Of a DNA stretch of 64,000 nucleotides, positions 1-12,356 are shown one piece after another. Position 1 is the stretch's first letter. Every line of letters starts with the position of its first letter. Location: assembly GCA_018907035.1 (NCBI GenBank), contig JACCIC010000036.1, forward strand, positions 947,001 to 1,011,000, given 5' to 3'. The notes below the pieces were generated by a model. The model did no database searches, was not told the DNA's origin, and saw only the letters and a program-made list of their open reading frames with translations. The stretch is from Sycobia sp. Sy_11 (taxonomy: Eukaryota; Arthropoda; Insecta; Hymenoptera; Epichrysomallidae). Position numbers and translations under genes: made by a program.

Positions 1-577
1 TTCTAATAGAAAAAAAATTAAAAACTAATAAATTTAAAAAATAAGTGATATTATTAAAAATATGTTAATTAATTAAATTATTTTATTTATTATATCAAAA
101 AGAAATTGCAGGTTGTAAAAAAATTTCACTGTGAAAATTTCAATTATTTTAATAGATTTATAACAACTACATATTCTATGTATCCATATTTACAAAATGA
201 ATATTTTATACATATTTAAAATTTTTATTATATTTACACAGAAAAGTTTTCATTTTTCCGTCCAATCTTTTAATACATACTTACATCAAAATGCTAAAAA
301 CAACTTACAATGAAAGCACTTTTTGTAGGTAAACTCATATGTAAGTAAAGAAAAGGTTAAAGATTTTTTACAGGGTTCTGTATGGTATTTAAGGCACCAC
401 ACTGAGTACTTTGTACATATTTCGTTTACCAAAAATGTATGTTTCTATTTTTATCTTTGTGTCAAGAACAATAAAATAATATTTAAACAATATTTGTCCT
501 CTAATAAAGTTTGTAATATTTACACAAGCAATTAATGCTTGAATATAGTTAACAAAATATGTATAAAACTAATTTAC
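1..577. other. AT-rich sequence downstream of TRAPPC8
   Basis: No reading frame or repeat is recognised here. It probably holds the 3' untranslated region of the minus-strand TRAPPC8 gene, whose stop codon is at 578-580. I did not assign a polyadenylation signal. Confidence 0.5.
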
Positions 578-3500
578 TTATTTTACGAATTCAAGATTGC
601 TAACAATGCAGATGCTTTCCATGCGCCACTTTTGTATTGTATACTCAATTTTATTTTCAATTTTAGCAGATATTTCTATCCTAGATGACAAATCATATGT
701 TCCAGCAGTAGGAAGAATAGCTTGTAATTTTATTTCATGTTGACCATGTGCCTCCAATCTATAGAGAACTGATGTTTGACCAGCATACCGAAAAGATGTT
801 GATGCTTGAGGTGAATAAAGCTGAGCTTTTATATTTGGTAAAAGCGTTTGACTAAAAAAATAAATTTTGAGTTCATCATCACAAGTCCACTAAATATTCA
901 TATTAATTTTGTTTAGAAAAACAAATCTCAAATAATAAATATACCTGCTAGTTCCAAAAGTATTTATTTTAATTTGAATACCAGAATGTGAATTATTTTG
1001 AATGTGCATAATGACAGGTACCATACATATTCGACTGTGAGCAAAATTATGTACAACTTCTTTAGAATGTTTCAAATAAAACCACACTAAATTTTTCTTA
1101 CATTCCAGTTCAGAATATTGATCTTTTTTAGCAAGTGTTCGAGTATCTGGTATATTAATGTCAGGCCCAAAAATCCTTAGCCGACCAGAATATTCAATTG
1201 GCTCTATCGTCTTTTCAACAGGGTGGTTGTAATGTTTATTTAGATAATCTAAATCGATATAATGCTGCCCAATAGTATTACGAATAATTACTCCACCTTC
1301 TGTAACTTTAGCTTTCCACCTAAGTATAACTGTAGAATCCAGTTTCATAGTAGAAATGACTGGATCATTTTCAATTTGAGTTTGTAATTGCTGGTTGTCA
1401 ATTTGAGTATCATTAGCATCTAGTGGTGAAATATGCCGCTTTTTAATAAAGTTTGAATAAGGTATATTATTTGATTCCTTTAAAATACTTGTAGATAAGG
1501 AAATATCAGAAATACTTAAATCACAATTTGCTTTTTTACATAGTTTTAATAAAAAGTGAACCATTTCTTGAGGCTGCACTTTGACATCCATATGATAATC
1601 TTCTGATTTAGTCAAGATCCAAGAATCACTTTGAAAACCAATATTAGTTAATTCAATTTCATTCATAAATGGATCGTGTACTTGATTCGAATTTTTAATA
1701 TGAATTATTAAATTCAGCATTGAAAAATTGTTTTTATTTATTGCACTTCTACGTGCAATTACTTTGAATTGAATAGAATCTAAAACAGTCAAATGCCAGC
1801 TGTGACGACTTAGTCTATGTTTCGGTATGCTTTTTAATTCATAATTTTCATAATAAAATAATAAATCTAATCGATGATTTCCTTTTTTATGTGGTGCACA
1901 AACCCAAAGTATCATTTTATATGACTCCCCTACTTGTAAAGTATCATTTTTATCAGAAGGTAAATTAATTTTAGTGACAAGCTCATCAGATCTTTTTGTT
2001 GGTCCTACTAATAAATGACATTCATATATATTTATACAATACTTATTTATACAATGTAAAATAATATTAAATAAATCATACCTTTTTTTAGATCTTGATT
2101 TTGATTTGTTAATGCAAACAGTTTAGGATTTGTAGAACCAAGATAAATATTCTTGAGTGGTGCGTTACCAATATTTGTTAATGTTACTTCCATAAACTGC
2201 AATTCACCACATAACATTTCTGGTGAAAGTGGCGTAAACTTTATCTACAAATAAATATATTAAAAATTGCTGATATAATTATATATTTTACATTAAATAA
2301 TTCATTATACTATACCTCCAAAAATGGTCCTTTATCAACAATATTTATATCGAGTCTTAAATCTGTATCATAAAGAGCAACACCAGGTTTTTCCTTTACA
2401 TTTTTTAATTTAGGACCTTGAATAGAGAATAATCGTTTTCCACGAACAAAGGTATTTACATTTGATATTGCTTGTTCAACAGGTGTTTGAACTGGGTTTG
2501 ATAAATCGTAACATAAACCTAAAATTTTTAATTGTCCAATATTTTTAGGCTTTAATGATAATACAATAGTTTGTTTTGATGCAGGTTGAAGTATAATTGA
2601 GTCAATTTTTAAAGTTTCAACAGAGCTTTCTTCATGTTCAACAGAATTTTCATTGTTTATAACACAATTATCATCCGTAAATGACCAAAGCAGTTTCAAA
2701 TTTGAGAGAGGTAATGGTATTAATAAAGGATTGAATAATGTTATGCATAAATATATTGGTTCATTAACGACAGCATTCGGTTTACTTGAATTATTGCTAG
2801 TATTTGTATAAATGGTTACTGTTGGTTTAAAAATCATTGGTGGTGTGCCTTGAGCTTTAGATAAAAGAAACTCTTCTAGTTTTGACCATCGCACATCATC
2901 TGCATCTTGACTAAATGATAAAATTTGGCTTACTAATTCAATATTATTGCCAGATTTAATTAAAGGACCTAGTAATACTTTAATTAGGTTGTCTTCGATC
3001 AAAGGTAGAGGTAATATTGGCAAATTTGTCTGGGTCTTCAATTCTTGAATAAGAAGCTGTAAAATAGATTTTAATTTAAGTTGCATAGTTTAAACAAAGT
3101 ATATGGATATACATAATATAGATAATTATTATAAGATATAAAAATATTGAATATATAAGAAAAGCAAATATATATCACTGAAATATTAAATAAATACTAA
3201 CATTATGAATGTATAAAAATTCTCGTAGGAAAGCTGCTTGCTGAAGAGCAGGTTGTTTGCTAGAAGCACTGAGCAATTTTTCAAAAACAATTACTGCTTC
3301 TGTTACTTGTTTTAAAGATGCAGCTTGTCTACCAATAGTAAAATGTATATGATCTTCTGCTAAAGACCAACCTTTATTGTGATAAACCTAATTGCAATAA
3401 TAACTGTTAAATAATATCTATCTTAAGAAGTATAAATTAGAATAAATGATTTTAGAAGTATTATTTTTATTTTTTATATGTATAATATTTTATAATTTAA

Positions 3501-5991
3501 ACAAAACGGTGGCTTATAATATTAAAACATTGTTTAACTAAAAAATAAATTAGTAAATAAATAAATAAATGTTGAAAATTATTAAAATTTTACTGTTGTT
3601 CTTACAAACATCCAAATAATTTAATTTACTAGTATATTTATTTATTTATAGTATATAAAACTATTTACTTGATATGCTTGTTTATAACACCGTAAGGAAT
3701 GCTTCTTTTGTCCAGCCTTTGAAAATCGATGTCCAGCTAAAACTGCATGAAAAGCATACTTTCTCATCATTTTTGGTGATATAAAACAATATGCAGCTTG
3801 TTCAAGTAATAATGCTGAACGTAAATCTGAATCTTCACTGGTCATTCGAATTAATTGCTTAGCTGCTTCTCCATACAATCCTCGATTTTTTAAGCACTCA
3901 GCACTTAACAATGTTGCTCTAGTCGCAAATTGAGGCATCTTACAAATATTTAAATAGGTTGTTATTGCATCATCCATATATTCTATAGTTTTGCGAATCA
4001 TTTCATCCATCATGAATGCACTCAAAGCAGCCATTTCTAATGCACCTGCATAATAAACCCAAGCCTGATCGGCTGCAAAATCACGTTTTGCGTTATGGTA
4101 TGCTTGATAGGCAAGTGTATAATGTCCAAACATAAAGCAGAGATCACCTAATCGCCTTAGTTGAAGTTCTGGTGATTCGATAGTATATCTAAGAAATTAA
4201 AATATATAATTTTAACAAACAATATAATAAAAGAAAAACAATCTTTTTTAAAACTTACATTACAGCATTAGCTGGGACAGATCCAGGAACACCTGGTTTG
4301 CTGGTTCCAAACCATCTTTTTGTTGCACTAAATAAAGATCTACTAACACCTTTTTTATTAGAAATCAGATCATTTAATAAACCGATTTGTTTTTCAACAT
4401 AAGGTAATAAACTTTTAATACAAAATTCAGACATCATAGACTTTAATTTTTCAAGATCTTCTGTGGACAGTCTAACACCATGTTGAGGAGTAACTCGTGT
4501 AGGTGAATTAGCCCAAACATTGATATTAATTGGAGAACTATTATCTAAATTTAATCTTAATTGATCTTCATTCATAAATTTTGGACAAAAATCATTTTCA
4601 GGGCTTAAAGGATGTACAGTAGCTATTGTGCTAGTAGGTACTGCTTCTTGACCAATTTCTAATTGAACTGCTGGTGAATCTGATGTTTCAGAAGCAATAC
4701 TAATATTTTCACTTTTCTCTGGAGTTAATAATGAAAAATTTTGTGATACCACTGGTGTTCCTGCTTGACTAGATGACCTATAATAATAAAATTAATTTTT
4801 ATTTAAATTATTTATTTCTTTTAGATATATAGAAATTCAATAAAAGATTAATTCTAAAGTGAAATGCATACTTCTCTTGTTCAATGTTAACTGCATTTGG
4901 CATTGAAGACACACCTGTAGTATCTGCAGGTGTATGAGGGGAGCTATCGTGGTCATTAGTTCCAGATAAATCAAAATTTTTTACTATGAATTGACTCCAA
5001 GGATCTGGTAAATGAGTATTATCATCCAAAACTGTAAATGGTCTCGAGTTAGTTTGTAAAAAAAAACAATTATTTGAACCATATATATTTTTCATTTCTG
5101 TAAAAACATCTTCAGCTCTAAAAAGTATTATACAAGATTAATGATATAAAAAATAAGATTACCATTCAATGATATAAACACTCACTTTTTCTTATCATCT
5201 TGAATAGCATCGTGTATTAAAATATAGTACCTCAGAGCATTATTATTAAACCACTTTGGTAATTTTCCAGGAAGATTCTGATTTAATTGAGCACCCATTT
5301 GTTGAATTTTTTCAAGAGGATTATCATCTGCTGTTGAAACTACCAGCATACAAGCTAGAAAATGTTTAGTGAATTCATGATCAGATGGAAATTGCACGTT
5401 TAAAAAAGTTTCTCTCCAAGCTTCAAACCAAGGAACAGAAACAGGTATGTCCAAATCTATACTTCCTGTACGAACAATAGTTGTACGTTCATTGAAAGTA
5501 GAATTAACTGATTCATTTAATAATTTTCTAGCTATATTTGGCTCTGGAGGAGAATGGTTTACATCTTTAATTGAAATTTGTAAAGACCGAATAACTACAG
5601 TTGTTCCTTGAGGATCTTTTATATGACCTGTAACAAGAATTAATTTCAGTATTTTAAAATAAATGTAGAAATTATATTAAAAACTTGTATACTTTAATAA
5701 ATAAAATCAAATATATTTAATTTACAACGAATAAAACACTACTGATAATTGGATTATACAAATATTTAAAGACTTAATCTAAAAAAAAAACTGAAAGTTT
5801 GATTATTTTTTTAGACTATTTTCATTCTACTTACCTTCTGTATTAATCCTGCAAAAAGGTTGCAGAAGCTCAATGAAAGACAAATTATTTTTTTGACAAG
5901 TCGTCTCGGCATTTGTCGAGCAAACGGCTGCTATTTGCGGTGAGAAAGCATTAATAATGAATTCTCGTGGTGTTAATTTGCATTGGGCCAT
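578..5991 (-). CDS. TRAPPC8: Trafficking protein particle complex subunit 8 (TRAPPC8/Trs85)
   Basis: This encodes the TRAPPC8/Trs85 subunit of the TRAPP III tethering complex, which acts in ER-Golgi traffic and autophagy. Ten coding exons on the minus strand can be joined at GT-AG sites: 5835-5991, 5186-5627, 4872-5117, 4259-4777, 3669-4188, 3202-3387, 2316-3056, 2082-2244, 945-2007 and 578-851. They sum to 4311 bases, or 1436 residues plus stop, close to the roughly 1435 residues of the vertebrate protein. The start MAQCKLTPREF, followed by FIELLQPFCRI, matches the conserved TRAPPC8 N-terminus. Helical TPR-like repeats (LAYQAYHNAKRDFAADQAW) lie in exon 5, and the C-terminal half is beta-rich, as in the family. 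The last exon ends SNLEFVK. No disabling change is seen. The ATG at 5989-5991 was chosen because the residues upstream of it do not resemble the family. Exon edges are read by eye. Confidence 0.93.
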
Positions 5992-6540
5992 AATTTTTGA
6001 TCGACCAATAGTAAATTTTTGAGTATTAATAATAATTATCAATGGTTATCGAGGTTATTTATCGATACAAATTACTGTTTCTTTACTTCCTATCACCGCG
6101 TGTAATTCTAAAGATTTTCTTTCGCATGATCATTATCAATACCATCTGCACGATATGATCCTGTTGGTAATGGTTGTGTACACCTCGCAACCGCGCTGAT
6201 AAGTCAACAATGAAGAAACTTTTATTGAAATCATCATATTTAGGGCTCGATATGTATAAAAAAAGAGTCAAATTTAACTAGGTAAGCAGATACTGAACAC
6301 ATTCGAGAATCGAGACTGAAGATAACATGTAAGAACTCTGGTAGACTCTCGTAACAACCACTTATCTACACAAAACACGTGCATAACATCACCCACAATT
6401 CACGAATCACGACACGATAAGAGTTCACTCCCTTGAATTGAGCCCCTGTCTATAACTGTATAATAGAGTTCACATTTTACAATACCAATCTCCTATTATA
6501 TGCCAATATTCTTTCACCCGGATTCTCACTCATTTCTTAA
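5992..6540. other. TRAPPC8 upstream region
   Basis: This stretch upstream of the TRAPPC8 start must hold its promoter and 5' untranslated region. Short reading frames here have no recognisable content. I can point to no specific promoter element. Confidence 0.4.
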
Positions 6541-6592
6541 TGTGCTGCTGCTGCTGCTGCTGCTAGTGCTTGTGCTGCTGAGTGCTGCTGTT
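6541..6592. repeat. Imperfect CTG trinucleotide repeat
   Basis: About seven uninterrupted TGC/CTG units are followed by interrupted copies. It is a simple microsatellite in non-coding DNA. Confidence 0.9.
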
Positions 6593-6655
6593 ATATTGCT
6601 ATACCGTGTGTTATGTCAACGAAGGTAGACCTAAATAGCAGTGAAAACCCATAAA

Positions 6656-6658
<3 letters not shown>

Positions 6659-6707
<49 letters not shown>
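6659..6707. repeat. (TA)n microsatellite
   Basis: About 24 TA units are read directly. This is one of roughly ten similar runs in the window. Confidence 0.97.
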
Positions 6708-6710
<3 letters not shown>

Positions 6711-6867
6711 CGCGCACTCTGGAAACAGAGTTAAAGCCTACACTAGAGTGAGAGAGCAATACAAAGGGTAATGTTGTCGCTCTCTTACATGTGAAAAAAT
6801 AGGAAAGAAAGGAAAGTAGGGGATCAGTAGTAGTGGAAATATACACAGCAAAAATATACGTTTCTCT

Positions 6868-6955
6868 CATACTCTATACCATTGATATTGTTGGGCTACC
6901 TCCCTGCTCTTTTCCTGGAGCAAGAAAGAAAGCACGACTCTAGGCCCCAGGTCAA
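6868..6955 (+). repeat. Dispersed repeat A, copy 1
   Basis: The segment containing CTATACCATTG and CCTGGAGCAAG, then AAAGCACGACTC, recurs in the same order and orientation at 47309-47395. The copies are clearly similar but diverged. The family is not identified. The short minus-strand ORF over it is not a gene. Confidence 0.7.
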
Positions 6956-6974
6956 GGTCGTCTAAACAGGTCGA

Positions 6975-7480
6975 GAAATTCGAATGGCCTCTTATTTGCG
7001 ATGGTTGTAATTTATATTGTCGCCACACACACCGAACTCTGCAATCGTATAAAGTAAACCGTACATGCGCAATACCACGGTTCGCCATTGCTTAAACCAG
7101 CTTATACTAATTCAAGTAGCACGAAAAATACAAAATAAATGTAAAATAAAATGAACTTAACGCAATACAAGTAATTTATTAGTTAGTACTTATCTATCAA
7201 AGCAGCTAGTTCTACTGATTTATATCCAGTCATTATGAACGTTTGCGCTTAATAATGTTTATAAAATAATGAATCCATAATTTATAAATGTTCTAGTAAG
7301 GAAGAAATAAGGATAATGTGGAGCTACGCTCAGATTATCAATATTTTAATACATGTTAAATACATTAAATAATCATTGTATATATTCAATGAATAATATA
7401 GGGTACAATTTTTAAAAGATATAATAATAGAATGAATTCAAAAATAAAGTTTAATTAAATCAGTAATTAAGTATATATAT
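6975..7480 (+). repeat. Dispersed repeat B, copy 1
   Basis: This segment aligns by eye with 62345-62795, with the blocks CTCTTATTTGCGA, AAAGTAAACCGTAC, AGTAATTTATTAGTTAGTAC and AATAATATAGGG in the same order. The other copy lacks about 50 bases near 7225-7270. Both copies lead into a TA run. It has no coding capacity and its superfamily is unknown. Confidence 0.75.
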
Positions 7481-7487
7481 ATATAGC

Positions 7488-7740
7488 ATCTCCCATCTCT
7501 GTTTGTGCGAACACGAACTTTCTCGTAGAAGTCGTCTCGAGATACTCGGACATTCTATTCTATCGTTCGAATAAACAAAATTCCGTAGACGTCATCCTGA
7601 ACGACGTGGACACTGTAATCGACTGTCTGAATACGAAATATCCCGTAGAAGACATCCCAAGGCACACGGACACCGTGTACTAGCACCTGAACACGAAGCT
7701 ACAATATTTTCAGTAGAAGCCGTATGTGAGATCTAGATAT
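7488..7740 (+). repeat. Degenerate tandem repeat of about 60 bp
   Basis: About four diverged units follow each other. Each contains a version of GAACACGAA, then CGTAGAAGNCATC, then CGGACA, at a spacing near 60 bp. Related, more decayed units occur at 18540-18686. The period was estimated by eye. Confidence 0.65.
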
Positions 7741-7981
7741 ATCTATATTTTGAATATTTTCGTATTTTATATGAAATATCACGGATATTTAGTTAGTGGT
7801 GCACACTGAAGTTTAAGCAAAAAAATGGTTTGCGAAACAGCACGTCTTTGAAGCAGATACTCGGATATCGCTTTTTTTCAAGAGAAGCGACGATATATAA
7901 AAATAGTTTCGAAATTAATGGTATTGTGGTATTTAAAAAAAAAACATAGTCTATGTCACTCTATCGATAATAAAGAATATA
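7741..7981. other. Unassigned AT-rich sequence
   Basis: No gene or known element is recognised between the tandem repeat and the Gypsy LTR. Confidence 0.4.
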
Positions 7982-8848
7982 TGTAACGTTCCTATCCCCC
8001 TCGGGATAGCTTACACGGTATTTTTCCAGGGTAATTTGAGAGGGGAGGAAGTATATTCGTAATTGGACGGCAGATCGGGAAAATAATTTTACAACACAGT
8101 ATATATTTTGTAGAAAAATATAAAAATAAATTTATTAAAAAAAAAAAGATAATCCGCACTTAGTCACGGTTCTGTAACAAAAAAATAAAACAAAACGATT
8201 ACTTAATATACTTAATATAAAACTTACTAAGCTAGATTTACAAACTCGTAATAGTATAATTTAATTAAACGCACGCTAGTTTCCGTGAAATTTAATTAAT
8301 CCAGCGTTAGTTTCCGCACGGATACCCGGTGCTATTTTCCACGCGGGGAATTGAACCGTGTTAGGTAGATTTTAATCTAGGTATAAAACTAAGGTGAGCT
8401 TAATTTCACTGGTTTTTTTAGGAACGCCTCACAATCAGGATCACCTTCTCTTCAGGTAGGGTAAACTTATTAACTGTTTATCTTTTCAGGAGCGCCTCGC
8501 AACAGAGATCAAGTTAATAATTTCGGTAGTAATAATTTTGACAGGATTGATCGAGCTCTGGACAAGAGTTAGCTCCGGGAGGAGTTCAAGTGACACGACT
8601 TCGGGTCAACCGGTTCACTGGACGAACTCTCCGATTTTGCCTTTTGCAGGCCCTTTTATAATTAAATTATCGGGTATTATCGTCGCCCCTCGTATAGCAT
8701 CGGACGAGCCGCCGATTTATAATAATAATATTAATAGTAATAATATTACTAATAACAATAATAATAATATTAATAATAATAATAATTAATATTAACTATA
8801 ATTTTCGCAATTATAATTACAAGGCACATATTACAAGCACACACACAC

Positions 8849-8898
<50 letters not shown>

Positions 8899-9523
8899 AT
8901 ATATATGTATATATATATTCAGTGTGAATAATTTTCTATTTTAATTATATTAATTAAATACAGCGGGTGAATTCGATTTAGAACACCCGTTGTATATGCT
9001 GGAATGCGCGCGCCAGTATAAAGCTTGCGCATTCCCCTACCGCAGTATTCGTTGCTGGCGCGTGTTGTTCAAGGAGTGAGTACAGTAGTGTGCGTGTGGC
9101 ACATATTAGAGCGGAATAGCTGCCGTCGGCCTAATACATTTGACGCGGCTCTCTCTTGCCGCGCGAGGTGTATCCCCTCTAATGTAGTTTTCGTATTTAA
9201 GCTTAGTGGTAGAGAGCGAGACTATGTATTGCGTTCTCTCTCTATGCTTCGGTTTTCGGTGGTCGAGTGACTACCTTCTACAATAGTCGTCGCGACCTTT
9301 GTCCGTTTTTGATATGTTTATCGAGTTATATAATATAATATATTAATTTAATTTCGTTTTCGTTAAATTTTCGTGTATTCCGATTTTAATTATTATTCTT
9401 TTCGTGTGTGTGACGGAAATAAATTATTAGAATTTAATGTATTTTGTGTTTGCGATATATTTGTGTAGTAATTATATATATTGGTCGTATTGGATTTGCG
9501 CGGCCATGTTTTTGGCCATCGCA
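7982..9523 (-). repeat. 3' LTR of Gypsy copy 1 (1542 bp)
   Basis: Read on the plus strand, the LTR runs from TGTAACGTTCC to GGCCATCGCA, giving TG...CA ends. The same boundaries delimit the solo LTR at 37992-39581. It is AT-rich near the ends and GC-richer in the middle, and holds AAT and TA/CA microsatellites at 8719-8919. A T-rich tract at 9524-9536 lies just outside it, a purine tract on the element strand that fits a polypurine tract. Confidence 0.88.
8391..8520 (-). repeat. Two stem-loop units inside the Gypsy LTR
   Basis: Unit 1 (8391-8447) has outer arms AAGGTGA and TCACCTT. Unit 2 (8467-8520) has outer arms TTATTAAC and GTTAATAA. Between the arms both keep the core GGARCGCCTCRCAA. The solo LTR has three such units with other arm sequences. 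See the findings for the covariation argument. Confidence 0.7.
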
Positions 9524-9530
9524 TCTTTTT

Positions 9531-9933
9531 TTAACCAATTTTTGTTATTTTGTCGATAATAATGTCCACTAGTTGTCCAGGTATTATTGCAAAATTACTA
9601 ATTCGCGTTTTCTCTTTATAGTTGTATTCAACTTCGAGAGTATACGCAGATAGGATGCTCACAGGATCGGCGGTATATAATGGGTCTCGGTTAAGATGGA
9701 GAACCGCTTCCCCATATACACGCCGAGCGCCTCTTCTTTCCAGAATTCGGCCTATGTCCTCTGATGCTATGGTCATTAATGCCCCAATGTTAATCAGGGC
9801 ATGGAATCGGAGTCCATAACACCTGATTGGGATACTAAATTCCAAAAATCCTTGGCAGTGCTTCTACTCGTCCGGGTGCTGCATTGTATCTGAGCTCTTG
9901 GGCCTCGGGGCGGTCCTTATATAGTAACTTCAT
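9531..9933 (-). pseudogene. Third ORF of Gypsy copy 1, retropepsin-like, frameshifted
   Basis: The ATG at 9931-9933 overlaps the pol stop (TGA, 9930-9932) as ATGA. The first 30 or so codons run in this frame, then a frameshift near 9840 leads into a 104-codon frame that ends just inside the LTR boundary. That part has FHALINIGALMT, which resembles the retropepsin catalytic loop (ALIDTGA) with Asp changed to Asn. Near its end IIPGQLVDIII resembles the second conserved strand of retropepsins. A protease domain already exists upstream in the same element near 12.3 kb, so this would be a second one in the position usual for env. The fold is inferred from motifs only. Confidence 0.55.
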
Positions 9934-12340
9934 GGATGTATGTTATCCGGATTATTATAATGTGCTCGTAGGTCTTTATATGTATGTGTTTAATAACCTT
10001 GCTTTTATTATCTTTCAGATCAAACATGACAGGGGATATCTTCTTACAGATAATAAAGGGACCCATCTATTTTGGAGCTAGTTTTGCGTTAAATGCTCCA
10101 ATTTTATTAGATAGCTCATAAGATCATTTATATACTTGATCTCCGATTTCGGGGTTTCAATTTCGACGTTTCAGGTCGTAATATCGTTTTGGTCTCTGAA
10201 AGCCTTTTGCCAGTTGGCTGCGAACAAGTTCGATTGTTTCTTGTAATCTTTTTATACGGTTTTCTGCGATAACGTTATTACTTTGTCCGTATAATTGAAA
10301 AAGGGATCCGAGGGCTTTTAACTCACGCCCAAAATTTAAGTAAGCAGGTGTACAACCTGTTGTTTCGGATGACGCGGTATTATAAGCAAATTGTAGCTCA
10401 TGCAAGTGATTATCCCACGTCTAATGATTTTTTTCTACATACTGGGAAATCATAATTTTAATTACCTTATTTGCTCTTTCTGCTGGATTACACTGTGGTG
10501 TGTACGGTGGTGTTCTCCTATGCTGTATTCCGGTCTTTTGCAGCATAGTTGTAAATTCTTTGAAGTTAAATTGGTTCCCATTATCGTAAATACTTATTTT
10601 GGGGCAGCCAAAACATAGCGTAATCTGTTGTTTCACAGCGTACGTTATTGCTTCAGCTGTTGCTTTTCTGAGCGGTTTTAATTCAATCCATTAGGTAAAT
10701 TTGTCTTGCATCACTAGTAGTCATATATTTAATTTTGTTGATCTCGGAAGTGGTCCGATGAGATCTACAGCCACAATATCCCAAAGCTGTTCAACTAGAG
10801 TTGCATGTCATTTACCGGCTGGTGTTTGTTGTTGCGATTTAAACTTTTGACAGTTCTCGCAATTTCGCACATATTTAGCCATCATACGGAGCATTCCAGG
10901 CCAGTAATAACTTTTAGATATTCTTATTAGTGTTTTCGTGATTCCCAAATGTCCGGAAGTTGAATCATTGCGTACTTCATTTAAAACTCTATTTTGTTCA
11001 GCTCTAGGTACACAAATTTTCCACTGTAGATTTTCACTCGTATCGTTGAAATCTAAGGTATGTAAAATGTGTTTGTACAGTCGTCCAGTTTTGATACAAA
11101 AATCTGAATAGCTGTCGGGATAGCTCTCCACAATTTTTACGATTTATCATACCAATCTTCTACTTTAATTTCGGTGGCTTCGACTGCTAATGGCTGTCGA
11201 TATGTGTATCGGCTAGTAAATTATCTTTTCATGGACGGTATTTAATTTCAAAATCATATTGACTTAATTCGAGACCCCAGCGGGCTAAACGACCAGACAG
11301 ATTTTCAATATTATTGAGCCATTTTAACGATTGCTGGTCTGTTAATACAATAAAGTGATATCCTTCAAGATAATAACGAAATTTTCACACGCCTACCATA
11401 TGGTGCCATCTCAGGAGTGATTACTCTGTCTAAAAGTCGTTGGAACGTAGCCGGTACTGAATGAAAGTCAAACGGCATTACGTTGAATGCAAACAGATCT
11501 TTTCCGGCTACGGTAAAGGCAGTGATAGAATGACTTTACGGTGTTAATGCAATTTGCCAATATCCATTTTTTAAATCTAGTGTCGAAAGATATCGTGCTC
11601 CTCGTAGTTTATCTAATGTTGCATTAATTTGCGGCAAGGGATAAGCGTCTTTCTTTGTCACTTTATTCACTTTCCTAAAATCCACACGGAATCGACCTTT
11701 CCGTCTTTCTTTTTTCGATTACTACGGGTAAACTTCACGGACTACTGGACGGTATTATTACGTTTTCAGCTAGCATTTTATCTACCTCTTGACTAATAAT
11801 TTCTTGCATAGCCGGATGTCACGGTTGGTATTTCTGTTTAATCGGTGTTTTTTCCTCTAACACGATTTCGTGCTGTAGAAGCAGAATAGGACCTTTGATA
11901 AACTTGAATTTACCCATTTCTGTTTTTACGAATTTTTCTAGTTTTTGTTGTTGGATTGAATTTCAGTTCTGTAATCCGTAAGGGGCTCCAATCGTACATA
12001 CTTGATGTATCTGGTCGTCTGAAGTTTTGGTTATCTCACGATTATTTAATGTTATACGGATCTCTAGTTTTTTAAGAGTATCCACACTTAAGAGCATAGG
12101 ATGGCTCAATCCGTTCATTACTAGGAATTTTTGTTGAAATCTTTTTCCTTGAACATATATCGGTCCATAAATATTTTTTCTCAGGCTAATTTCTGAACCA
12201 TTTGCTAAGACTGCAATACGATTACTTAGCTCCGTATGCTATCCGAATTTCATGCAAACTTCACTAAGTTGTTAACTTACGTAAGAACTTACAGATCCAA
12301 TATCCAGAAGAGCTGATACTTCGTAATCACCGATTATCAT
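9930..12340 (-). pseudogene. Gypsy copy 1 pol (protease, RT, RNase H, integrase), decayed
   Basis: Reading the minus strand from 12340 downwards, several frames give in order: a protease segment with LLDIGSVSSY; RT segments near 11400-11850; an RNase H segment near 11160-11400; and integrase from 11131. The integrase has the zinc-binding HLGITKTL...CENCQKF part, the ISIYDNGN and NPAERANK core motifs, and a C-terminal GPY/F-like part ending NNPDNIHP at the TGA at 9930-9932. Stops and frameshifts occur throughout. The closest relative in the window is the plus-strand copy at 20461-23394, whose Pol is similar over its whole length. Confidence 0.85.
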
Positions 12341-12356
12341 TCTCACGAAATTTCAA

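Noticed and set aside
6867..7088. A 73-codon frame with a counterpart at 62218-62445
   Set aside because: The similarity between the two frames follows from the shared dispersed repeat. Frames differ and carry no domain.
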